Origin: an uncultured Clostridium sp.
GTDB taxonomy: Bacteria > Bacillota > Clostridia > TANB77 > CAG-508
Direction: 5' to 3'
Length of the DNA stretch: 7,715 bases
NCBI GenBank assembly: GCA_946008205.1
Contig: CAMGAZ010000060.1
Coordinates: 1 to 7,715, forward strand
Below are positions 1 through 5,322 of this stretch, piece by piece (position 1 is the first letter of the stretch; the number at the start of each line of letters is the position of its first letter). The notes beneath the pieces are model-generated. The model had not been told where the DNA came from. It made no database searches and saw only the letters and a program-made list of their open reading frames with translations. Position numbers and translations under genes: made by a program.

Positions 1-380
1 TAGGAAACACAACAATAGGAAGCTTATTATTTGAAGGAACACAAAGTGGAGATAAATATGCAAAATCTTATTGGCTGGCTTCGCCTGGAGCTTATGTGTA
101 CTCTAGCTTTGCAAACTTTGGGCCTGGCGGTGTTGGCCGCGGCTACGTTGGCAGTGGCGACGGCTCTTTCGACTCGGATGGGCGCTGGAGTGCGGCTAGG
201 TTTGCGGTCCGTCCCGTAGTTTATCTAAATTTTGATGTCACAGTTGAGCAAATACAGAAAACAACAGGAAGTACTACTCCTTGGAGCTATGATAATAGTT
301 CACCAGTTGCAGGAAGTGGAAGTGCAAGTACTGGAGGGATACAACCCCCTACGCCATCAACTGGCAATGAGCCAATATAA
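1..380 (+). CDS. C-terminal part of a surface/pilin-like protein with YWLAS...VRPVV (DUF6273/FGE-like) domain; probable DGR target
   Basis: The reading frame is open from the window edge (first full codon at 3) to TAA at 378-380, so only the last 125 residues are present and the start lies outside. Visible motifs are YWLASPG (residues 23-29 of the fragment), NFG, GYVGSGDG and ARFAVRPVVYL. This conserved frame around a hypervariable centre is what I know from DUF6273/formylglycine-enzyme-like C-terminal domains on clostridial surface or prepilin-type proteins. The family assignment is from memory of motifs, not from a search. After the domain comes a Ser/Thr/Gly/Pro-rich tail of about 45 residues (SGSASTGG, QPPTPSTG) with no membrane anchor or sorting signal, so export would depend on the missing N-terminus. 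Codons about 96-215 end almost only in C, T or G, unlike every other gene here. A hairpin follows the stop. The alternative is an ordinary extracellular domain with no retroelement link. Confidence 0.75.
   Translation, partial: GNTTIGSLLFEGTQSGDKYAKSYWLASPGAYVYSSFANFGPGGVGRGYVGSGDGSFDSDGRWSAARFAVRPVVYLNFDVTVEQIQKTTGSTTPWSYDNSSPVAGSGSASTGGIQPPTPSTGNEPI
94..220 (+). other. Candidate DGR variable region (GC-rich, adenine-poor block)
   Basis: In 121-220 I count 8 A, 42 G, 26 C and 24 T, that is 68% GC and 8% A, whereas the flanks and the rest of the window are strongly A+T-rich. The block lies near the 3' end of the gene, inside the domain between YWLAS and VRPVV. Its variable codons are mostly of NNC/NNT type encoding G, S, D, Y, F, R, V. 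Adenine-directed mutagenesis of a template rich in AAC/AAT codons would deplete A on the coding strand in this way. The GC-rich end near 204-218 is where an initiation-of-mutagenic-homing sequence would be expected. No template repeat or reverse transcriptase is in the window, so this remains an inference. Confidence 0.5.
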
Positions 381-384
381 GCAA

Positions 385-419
385 AAGCCCTAAGAAGGCC
401 TCGTGACTTCTGAGGGCTT
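385..419 (+). terminator. Hairpin after the surface-protein gene (probable terminator)
   Basis: AAGCCCT (385-391) pairs with AGGGCTT (413-419). After one mismatch, AGAAG (393-397) pairs with CTTCT (407-411), leaving a 9-nt loop. The hairpin starts 4 bp after the stop codon. The downstream sequence is A/T-rich but lacks a clean T run. On the opposite strand the stem is followed by TTTTGC. Function as a terminator is therefore likely but not textbook. Confidence 0.6.
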
Positions 420-514
420 GTATAATATAAGGTGTATGAATGAATATAACAAATATATTTAAAATTATATATAGTGAACTGTAACAATTAATAAAAAATA
501 AAAGTAAAAAACTC

Positions 515-543
515 TTGAATATATTTTTTAATATTGGTATAAT
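515..543 (+). promoter_or_regulatory. Sigma-A-type promoter for the FIST gene
   Basis: The -35 TTGAAT (515-520) and the -10 TATAAT (538-543) are separated by exactly 17 bp. A TG at 535-536 makes an extended -10. Transcription should start near 550, giving a leader of about 45 nt before the FIST start codon. It is the only good promoter seen ahead of the FIST/ALDH/fucO series. Confidence 0.75.
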
Positions 544-595
544 CTAACTATACATTAGAAAAAATATACAAAAATATACTAAGGAGGATTAAAAT

Positions 596-1768
596 ATGTT
601 AAAATCAAATGTTAGTTACAGCACAGACAAAGATAGTTTTGTAGCTGGAAAATCATGCGCGGAAAAGGCAGTAGTCGATTTATGTGAGACTAAAGTTGCC
701 TTTTTATTTAGTTCTGTCAAATATGACCAGAAAAAATTAATTGAAGGAGCAAAATCAGTTTTAGGAACAGCTCCAATAATTGGTTGTACATCATCAGGAG
801 CAATAATAGTTCCAGATGGCGTAATCACTTCAGAAAATGGATTTGCAGGAATGCTTGCAATAGGAGATGACGAAACAGCAGTTGGCGTTGCTGCATCTGA
901 AAGAGGAAAAAATCCAAGAGAGACAGGAAGAAAAGTGGCTAAAGAAGCTATGGAAAAAGTTGGAACAGACCAAAAGCCAGCATATTTTTACATGGTAGCT
1001 TCTCCAGCAGAGGAAGAAGAATATGTAAAAGGAATTGAAGATGTAATAGGATGCGTTCCTTTCTTTGGAGGAAGTGCAGCAGATGATGCAGTAGCAGGAG
1101 ATTGGAAAATCTTCACAAATGATAAATGCTTTACTGACGGTGTTGCAGTAGCATTCTTCTACACAAATAAACCAATGGTAAATAAATACACTGGAGCTTA
1201 TCATGAAACAGTAAACTCTGGAGTAATAACAAAATTAAATGGAAAGAGACAATTAGTAGAAATAGATGGAAAACCAGCTATAAATGTTTATTCAAAATGG
1301 ACTGGAAAGAAAATAAAAGATTTAATGGGAATGAATTTATTATCTTCTACAATAACAGCACCTTTAGGTGTAAAAGATAGATTAGGAAGTCTAGTTGCTA
1401 TTCGTCATCCAATGGTAGGAAATGAAGATCTATCGATGAATATAGGAAACAATATGGCAGTTAATACAGCTGTAGTACAAATGCAAGCAACAGTTGATGA
1501 GTTAATAGATTCAACAGGAAAAACTTTGAAAGAAGTAAGAACAAAATTGCCTGGAGAAGCTGGAGCTTATTTATTAGTTCATTGTGGAGGAAGAAAACTA
1601 GGAATAGGTGATAGAATAGATGAAGTTGCAAAACAACTTAAGAAAGAAGCAAAAGGCGTTCCATTCTTAACAATATTTACATTTGGTGAATATGGAACAG
1701 AAGACCACGGAGAAAATACATGTGGAGGGCTAATGTTATCATTCACAGGATTTGCACAAGATAAATGA
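596..1768 (+). CDS. FIST domain protein (FIST_N plus FIST_C), putative small-ligand sensor
   Basis: A 390-residue protein starting at ATG 596, with AAGGAGG (581-587) 8 nt upstream. The N-terminal half (about 20-190) holds IIGCTSSGAI (61-70) and FFGGSAADD (156-164), typical of FIST_N. The C-terminal half (about 200-385) ends with TIFTFGEYG (359-367) and HGENTCGGLML (371-381), typical of FIST_C. There is no signal peptide, membrane segment, kinase, GGDEF or methyl-acceptor domain, so it is a cytoplasmic stand-alone FIST protein. The family is predicted to bind small ligands such as amino acids and is often found with signalling proteins; the ligand here is unknown. It is the first gene behind a strong promoter and lies 159 bp upstream of the aldehyde dehydrogenase start, apparently co-transcribed. 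The family call is firm; a role in aldehyde sensing is inferred from position only. Confidence 0.85.
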   Translation: MLKSNVSYSTDKDSFVAGKSCAEKAVVDLCETKVAFLFSSVKYDQKKLIEGAKSVLGTAPIIGCTSSGAIIVPDGVITSENGFAGMLAIGDDETAVGVAASERGKNPRETGRKVAKEAMEKVGTDQKPAYFYMVASPAEEEEYVKGIEDVIGCVPFFGGSAADDAVAGDWKIFTNDKCFTDGVAVAFFYTNKPMVNKYTGAYHETVNSGVITKLNGKRQLVEIDGKPAINVYSKWTGKKIKDLMGMNLLSSTITAPLGVKDRLGSLVAIRHPMVGNEDLSMNIGNNMAVNTAVVQMQATVDELIDSTGKTLKEVRTKLPGEAGAYLLVHCGGRKLGIGDRIDEVAKQLKKEAKGVPFLTIFTFGEYGTEDHGENTCGGLMLSFTGFAQDK

Positions 1769-1927
1769 ATGCCAAACTCTGGAAGGGCAGAGTTAGAAGA
1801 GCCTGACCAGCAAATTTTTGAACAAGACAATGGATGCGAGAAAGGCTCCGATCAAAAGAATTACTCATATAAGTGTGAGAAGATGAATAATACTTCAAAA
1901 AATATTGTGAATATGGAAGGTGATTGT
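1769..1927 (+). other. Spacer between FIST and aldehyde dehydrogenase genes, open in frame, with short inverted repeats
   Basis: This 159-bp stretch begins right after the FIST stop codon (TGA then ATG) and has no in-frame stop before the dehydrogenase. Read as protein it would add 53 residues that resemble no ALDH N-terminus and have no Shine-Dalgarno at their ATG. It holds a small hairpin (AACTCT 1775-1780 with AGAGTT 1789-1794) and a longer-range pairing (GAGCCT 1799-1804 with AGGCTC 1843-1848). I recognise no riboswitch consensus. It is probably an untranslated intercistronic leader. Confidence 0.45.
1915..1923 (+). promoter_or_regulatory. Ribosome binding site deciding the aldehyde dehydrogenase start
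   Basis: GGAAGGTGA at 1915-1923 is close to the GGAGGTGA consensus and sits 4 nt before GTG 1928. The other in-frame candidates (ATG 1769, 1883 and 1913) have no well-placed Shine-Dalgarno. This supports the GTG start. Confidence 0.65.
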
Positions 1928-3361
1928 GTGAAGGTTCTAATAGGAAGAAATTGGAGAGAAAGCTCAAATGGAGCTAAAATAGAAGTTGTAAATCCAGCAA
2001 CTGGGGAGTTAATTGATAAAGTCCCAAATGTTAGCTTAGAAGATGTTGATGAAGCTGTAACAGTTGCAAAGGAAGAGCAAAAGAAATGTGCAGAAGTATC
2101 TATTTATGATAGAGGAGATATTTTATATAAATTTGTAGACTTGGTAGAAGAAAATAAAGAGCGTTTAGCAAGCCTGCTATCACAAGAAACAGGAAAACCA
2201 ATAAAAGAAGCAAGAGGAGAAATTGCAAATGTTCGTATTGGTGTACGTGGTTTTGTTGAAAGAGCAAAACACTTATATGGAGAAAGCCTAGTAGGCTCAA
2301 GTGAAGCGGGACAAGAAAAATGCATGCAAATTACAACTAGAGCACCTTTAGGTGTAATTGCAGCAATAATACCATTCAATTTCCCAAGTGATTTATTCTG
2401 TCAAAAAGTACCACCAGCATTAATGATGGGAAATAGTATAATAGTAAAACCATCAAATTACAATCCTTTAACATTAATAGAATATGTTAAATTGATGATT
2501 GAAGCAGGAGTGCCAGCTGGTTGTATACAAGTTCTAACAGGAGATGGACCAGTTGTAGGTCAAGCTTTAGCAAGACATAAAGGAGTAAGCTTAGTATCTT
2601 TAACAGGTAGTACAGGAGCTGGAATTCAAACAATGGGAACAGCTTCACAAAACTTAACACATGTAATGCTAGAGCTAGGTGGAAACGATGCCTTCATTAT
2701 GCTAGAAGATGGAGACATGGACTTAGCTGTTAGAGAAGCAAAATGGGGAAGATTGTATAATGGCGGTCAAGTATGTTGTGCAAGTAAGAGATTCTTAATA
2801 CACAATTCAAGAAAACAAGAATTTATAGATAGAATGAAAGAATTAATAGCAGGACTAAAAGTTGGAGATCCATCAAAAGAAGACACAGACATGGGACCAA
2901 TGATAAATATCCATGCTGCACAAAGAATAGAAGAACAGGTAAACAAAACGATAGAACAAGGAGCAACACTTGTTTGCGGTGGAAAAAGAGAAGATGCATA
3001 TTACTATCCAACAATACTAGACAATGTAACAAAAGACATGGATGTAGCAAGAGATATGGAAATATTTGGACCAGTAATATCTGTAATAGGATTTGACACA
3101 GAAGAAGAAGCAATAGAAATAGCAAATCAATCTTCATTCGGACTATGCGGATGTGTAATAACCAAAGACTACTCAAGAGGAATAAAAATAGCCAACAAAC
3201 TAGAATGTGGTGGAGCAGTAGTAAATGGCGCAAGCTTCTACAGAAGCTTCGAAATGCCATTCGGAGGTTGGAAACACAGCGGAATCGGCAACGAAGGAGT
3301 ATCTTCAACACTAGAAGAAATGAGCAGAATAAAAACAATAGTATTAAAAAATATTTTATAA
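1928..3361 (+). CDS. NAD(P)-dependent aldehyde dehydrogenase
   Basis: From GTG 1928 the product is 477 residues, a usual length for the ALDH superfamily, and begins MKVLIGRNWRESSNG followed by the common VNPATGELI. Superfamily motifs in order: PFNFP with oxyanion-hole Asn151, nucleotide-site Lys174 in VKPSN, the TGSTGAG loop (226-232), general base Glu249 in LELGG, catalytic Cys283 in GGQVCC, EIFGPV (378-383) and the C-terminal PFGGWKHSGIG (444-454). All catalytic residues are present, so the enzyme should oxidise an aldehyde to the acid, or act in related semialdehyde metabolism. Substrate and cofactor preference cannot be read from sequence. The downstream FucO-type gene makes lactaldehyde or a similar short hydroxyaldehyde a reasonable guess. 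An in-frame open stretch back to ATG 1769 would give 530 residues, but the extension is not family-like and lacks a ribosome binding site. The protein is cytoplasmic, with no signal peptide. Confidence 0.9.
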   Translation: MKVLIGRNWRESSNGAKIEVVNPATGELIDKVPNVSLEDVDEAVTVAKEEQKKCAEVSIYDRGDILYKFVDLVEENKERLASLLSQETGKPIKEARGEIANVRIGVRGFVERAKHLYGESLVGSSEAGQEKCMQITTRAPLGVIAAIIPFNFPSDLFCQKVPPALMMGNSIIVKPSNYNPLTLIEYVKLMIEAGVPAGCIQVLTGDGPVVGQALARHKGVSLVSLTGSTGAGIQTMGTASQNLTHVMLELGGNDAFIMLEDGDMDLAVREAKWGRLYNGGQVCCASKRFLIHNSRKQEFIDRMKELIAGLKVGDPSKEDTDMGPMINIHAAQRIEEQVNKTIEQGATLVCGGKREDAYYYPTILDNVTKDMDVARDMEIFGPVISVIGFDTEEEAIEIANQSSFGLCGCVITKDYSRGIKIANKLECGGAVVNGASFYRSFEMPFGGWKHSGIGNEGVSSTLEEMSRIKTIVLKNIL

Positions 3362-3362
3362 T

Positions 3363-3506
3363 CGCCCATTTGGGACGGGGAATTTTGGGCGAAACAACCC
3401 AAAAAGCCCCTTGCCTGTCTCTAATTGCACAGACAGGCAATATAATATGAAAATTAAGGACCATTGGGGGACAGGTGGGACCATTGAGAACCGTCCCTAG
3501 TGGTCC
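3363..3506. repeat. GC-rich palindromic repeat element between ALDH and fucO
   Basis: The 168-bp gap is far more G/C-rich than its surroundings and packed with inverted repeats. GGGACGG (3372-3378) matches CCGTCCC (3491-3497) across most of the element. TTTTGGG (3383-3389) pairs with CCCAAAA (3398-3404). TTGCCTGTCT (3411-3420) pairs perfectly with AGACAGGCAA (3431-3440). GGACCATTG occurs twice (3458-3466 and 3478-3486) and its GGACCA is inverted as TGGTCC (3501-3506). The GGGAC/GTCCC and GGACC words resemble dispersed palindromic repeats found between genes in Firmicutes, some associated with IS200-like REP transposases; that comparison is from memory. No transposase is encoded. It may act as mRNA structure between the two cistrons. 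Confidence 0.65.
3411..3440 (+). other. Perfect 10-bp stem-loop upstream of fucO
   Basis: TTGCCTGTCT and AGACAGGCAA form an uninterrupted 10-bp stem around a 10-nt loop. It is the strongest hairpin within the repeat element. It is followed by TATAATATGA rather than a T run, so it does not look like a normal intrinsic terminator. It could attenuate or stabilise the message between ALDH and fucO. Confidence 0.55.
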
Positions 3507-3529
3507 AAAATGGAAGGAAGTAAAACATA

Positions 3530-4687
3530 ATGGCAAATACAAAGTTTGTTTTGAATGAGACATCATATTTTGGATATGGTGCAAGAGAAGTTTTGGTTGA
3601 TGAAATCAAAGACAGAGGATATAAGAGAATATTTTTAGTATCTGATAAATCTTTAGTTGATGCTGGAGTTACAGCGAAGGTTTCGGATATATTAGATGAT
3701 GCAAAAATAAAATATGAATTATATGATGAGGTTAAACCAAATCCAACAATACAAAATGTTTTGAATGGATATAAAAAATGTAAATGGTTTAGAGCTGATT
3801 GTATTTTAGCAGTTGGCGGTGGATCTGCAATGGATACAGCAAAGGGAATTTCTATATTAATGGAAAATCCAGATAGAGATGATGTAGTATCTTTAAATGG
3901 ACTATCAAATACTAAGAAAAAAGGACTTCCAATGATTGCAATGCCAACAACAGCTGGAACTGCAGCAGAGGTTACAATAAATTATGTAATAACTGATGAA
4001 GAAAGAAAAGTAAAGATGGTTTGTGTAGACCCACATGATATACCAGTTTTAGCAATAGTTGATACAGAACTTATGGCTTCAATGCCTACAAAATTAGCTG
4101 CTGCAACTGGGATGGATGCGCTAACACATGCAATAGAAGGATATATTACGAAAAATCATAATACAATGTCACAAATGTTTTCTATGAAAGCAATTCAATT
4201 AATATACAACAACTTGGCAAAAGCTGTAAACGATAAAGACAAAGAAGCTATTGACAATGTTGGTTTAGGACAATATATTGCCGGAATGGGCTTTTCGAAT
4301 GTAGGACTTGGAATTGTTCATTCAATGGCGCATCAATTAGGTGCTGTATATGACACACCACATGGACTTGCAAATGCGATTTTATTACCAACAGTTCTAG
4401 AATTTAATGGAACAGTTTGTGCTGACCTATACAGAGAAATATTAACTCAAGGTATGGGAATGGATGCTATGAAATTTACAGATGAAGAAGCAATAAAAAC
4501 ACTTTGCGAAAAAGTAAAAGATTTATCTGAAAAAGTTGGAATAACACAAACTGTAAAAGAAGTAGGTGCTAAAAAGGAAGACTTAGAAATGCTTGCAGAA
4601 AAAGCTATGGAAGATCCTTGTAAGCCAGGAAACCCAAGAGATGTGACAAAACAAGACTTCATAGATTTATATGAAAAAGCTTGGTAA
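3530..4687 (+). CDS. fucO: Lactaldehyde reductase / 1,2-propanediol oxidoreductase (iron-containing alcohol dehydrogenase, FucO type)
   Basis: A 385-residue group III Fe-dependent alcohol dehydrogenase; E. coli FucO is about the same length. The start ATG 3530 has GGAAGGAAG (3512-3520) about 9 nt upstream. The nucleotide-binding GGGSAMDTAK is at 96-105 and PTTAGTAAE at 139-147. Metal ligands by family pattern are Asp196 and His200 (GMDALTH), His264 (VHSMAH) and His278 (DTPHG). Stretches such as VCVDPHDIPV, GMDALTHAIEGYITK and QYIAGMGFSNVGLGIVH match what I recall of E. coli FucO almost word for word, so I use that symbol rather than a generic ADH. The enzyme reduces lactaldehyde to 1,2-propanediol with NADH during anaerobic fucose or rhamnose use. 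No fucose or rhamnose catabolic genes are in the window, so the physiological substrate could be another short aldehyde. It ends just before a terminator facing rnhA. Confidence 0.88.
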   Translation: MANTKFVLNETSYFGYGAREVLVDEIKDRGYKRIFLVSDKSLVDAGVTAKVSDILDDAKIKYELYDEVKPNPTIQNVLNGYKKCKWFRADCILAVGGGSAMDTAKGISILMENPDRDDVVSLNGLSNTKKKGLPMIAMPTTAGTAAEVTINYVITDEERKVKMVCVDPHDIPVLAIVDTELMASMPTKLAAATGMDALTHAIEGYITKNHNTMSQMFSMKAIQLIYNNLAKAVNDKDKEAIDNVGLGQYIAGMGFSNVGLGIVHSMAHQLGAVYDTPHGLANAILLPTVLEFNGTVCADLYREILTQGMGMDAMKFTDEEAIKTLCEKVKDLSEKVGITQTVKEVGAKKEDLEMLAEKAMEDPCKPGNPRDVTKQDFIDLYEKAW

Positions 4688-4710
4688 AATAGTATATTAA
4701 ATAAAGAAAG

Positions 4711-4736
4711 GACGTGGACAATAAAATCCACGTCTT
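4711..4736. terminator. Bidirectional intrinsic terminator between fucO and rnhA
   Basis: GACGTGGA (4711-4718) pairs perfectly with TCCACGTC (4727-4734) around an 8-nt loop. A G-T wobble (4710/4735) and an A-T pair (4709/4736) can extend the stem. On the + strand it is followed by TTAATATATATTT; on the - strand by CCTTTCTTTATTT. It sits between the convergent stop codons of fucO (4687) and rnhA (4746), so it should serve both. Confidence 0.85.
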
Positions 4737-4745
4737 AATATATAT

Positions 4746-5180
4746 TTACTGTGAGTCTCTTTGAATCCTTGCAAGTTCATCACATCTATTATTGAACTCA
4801 TTATCAGCATGTCCTTTAACTTTATTAAATGTAACATCATGAATTTTTGTGAGCTCGTATAGTTCTTGCCAAAGTTCTTTATTTTTTACAGGCTCATTGC
4901 CAGCTGTTTTCCATCCTTTTTTCATCCAACCATAAATCCACTTTTGAATAAAAGCATTAACTACATATGCACTATCACTATAAACATTAACTTTGCAAGG
5001 ACGCTTTAACATCTTTAATGCTTCAATTACAGCTGTAAGTTCCATAATATTATTAGTAGTATTTGCAGAGCCACCAGATATTTCTTTTTTATTTTCCCCC
5101 ATCATCAAAATTGCTCCCCATCCGCCGGGACCTGGATTACCAGAACATGCACCGTCTGTATAAATTGTAACTTCTTCCAT
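4746..5180 (-). CDS. rnhA: Ribonuclease HI
   Basis: From ATG at 5180 the product is 144 residues, a normal length for bacterial type 1 RNase H, opening MEEVTIYTDGACSGNPGPGG. Active-site residues are all present: Asp9 (YTDGA), Glu47 (IMEL), Asp69 (YSDS), Asp134 (CDELA), plus the flexible-loop His124 (VKGHAD), close to E. coli numbering. The basic handle segment WMKKGWKTA is also there, as in the E. coli enzyme. It degrades the RNA strand of RNA-DNA hybrids: R-loops, primers and misincorporated RNA. It is transcribed divergently from tmcAL and convergently with fucO. Translation from GTG 5192 would add MYVN; ATG 5180 is preferred because MEEV fits the family, but no standard Shine-Dalgarno lies next to either codon. 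The nearest one is upstream of a 10-bp leader hairpin. Confidence 0.93.
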   Translation of the reverse strand: MEEVTIYTDGACSGNPGPGGWGAILMMGENKKEISGGSANTTNNIMELTAVIEALKMLKRPCKVNVYSDSAYVVNAFIQKWIYGWMKKGWKTAGNEPVKNKELWQELYELTKIHDVTFNKVKGHADNEFNNRCDELARIQRDSQ

Positions 5181-5192
5181 ATTAACATACAC

Positions 5193-5227
5193 ACTGCGTT
5201 ATAAGATTTCATAACACAGTCCTTTCT
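5193..5227 (-). promoter_or_regulatory. rnhA leader: Shine-Dalgarno followed directly by a stem-loop
   Basis: Reading the - strand, AGAAAGG (5227-5221) is followed at once by ACTGTGTTAT (5220-5211), the loop GAAATCTT (5210-5203) and ATAACGCAGT (5202-5193). The arms pair over 10 bp with a single G-U wobble. The stem ends directly before GTG 5192 and 12 nt before ATG 5180. Folded, the hairpin would bring the ribosome binding site from 40 nt to about 12 nt from ATG. The pairing is directly visible; the role in initiation is inferred. Confidence 0.55.
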
Positions 5228-5244
5228 AAAATATATAAATAAAA

Positions 5245-5273
5245 TTGTAAATAATTACATTTTATGATATTAT
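5245..5273 (+). promoter_or_regulatory. Promoter for tmcAL-coaE
   Basis: The -35 TTGTAA (5245-5250) and -10 TATTAT (5268-5273) are 17 bp apart, and TG at 5265-5266 gives an extended -10. Transcription would start near 5280, leaving about 43 nt before ATG 5323. The -10 overlaps that of the opposing rnhA promoter. Confidence 0.6.
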
Positions 5274-5297
5274 ATCAATAAATGTTATGAAGTGCAA
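5269..5297 (-). promoter_or_regulatory. Divergent promoter for rnhA
   Basis: On the - strand, TTGCAC (5297-5292) lies 17 bp ahead of TATAAT (5274-5269), which is preceded by TGA for an extended -10. The start point would be near 5262, giving an rnhA leader of about 80 nt. The -35 is a weak match, so the extended -10 carries most of the call. Confidence 0.5.
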
Positions 5298-5308
5298 TAA
5301 TAAATAAA

Positions 5309-5317
5309 AAGGGGTGA
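5309..5317 (+). promoter_or_regulatory. Ribosome binding site deciding the tmcAL start
   Basis: AAGGGGTGA at 5309-5317 is 5 nt before ATG 5323. A possible GTG at 5314 lies inside this site, so it cannot be the start used with it. Confidence 0.7.
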
Positions 5318-5322
5318 GATTT

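Noticed and set aside
31..219. Alternative + frame across the variable region
   Set aside because: The other frame carries the YWLAS and VRPVV domain motifs and continues to the stop followed by the hairpin; this one is a shadow.
380..595. Search for a DGR template repeat just downstream of the putative variable region
   Set aside because: The intergenic sequence is A/T-rich throughout and shows no alignable copy of 94-220. Nothing elsewhere in the window matches either.
830..1204. Minus-strand open frame inside the FIST gene
   Set aside because: Cys/Ser/Phe-rich shadow of the FIST coding strand with no ribosome binding site or recognisable domain.
1769..1927. ATG 1769 as the true aldehyde dehydrogenase start
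   Set aside because: It has no Shine-Dalgarno, the 53 extra residues are not ALDH-like, and GTG 1928 has a good site and gives a family-typical length.
3441..3446. TATAAT as a promoter -10 for fucO
   Set aside because: There is no -35-like hexamer at 16-18 bp and no extended TG; it directly follows the hairpin stem.
3488..3500. ACCGTCCCTAG resembles the end of the putative variable region (CCGTCCCGTAG at 209-219)
   Set aside because: Only about ten bases agree and the flanks are unrelated. The match belongs to the palindromic repeat and is taken as chance.
2823..3584. Long open frame on the - strand across ALDH and fucO
   Set aside because: Leu/Phe/Ser-rich translation typical of the antisense of an A-rich gene; it crosses the repeat element and both known genes.
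5178..5212. Separate 35-codon ORF beginning at the ATG at 5212 (- strand)
   Set aside because: It has a spaced Shine-Dalgarno, but it overlaps rnhA out of frame, its start is buried in the leader hairpin and its product is not recognisable. Kept only as part of the rnhA leader finding.
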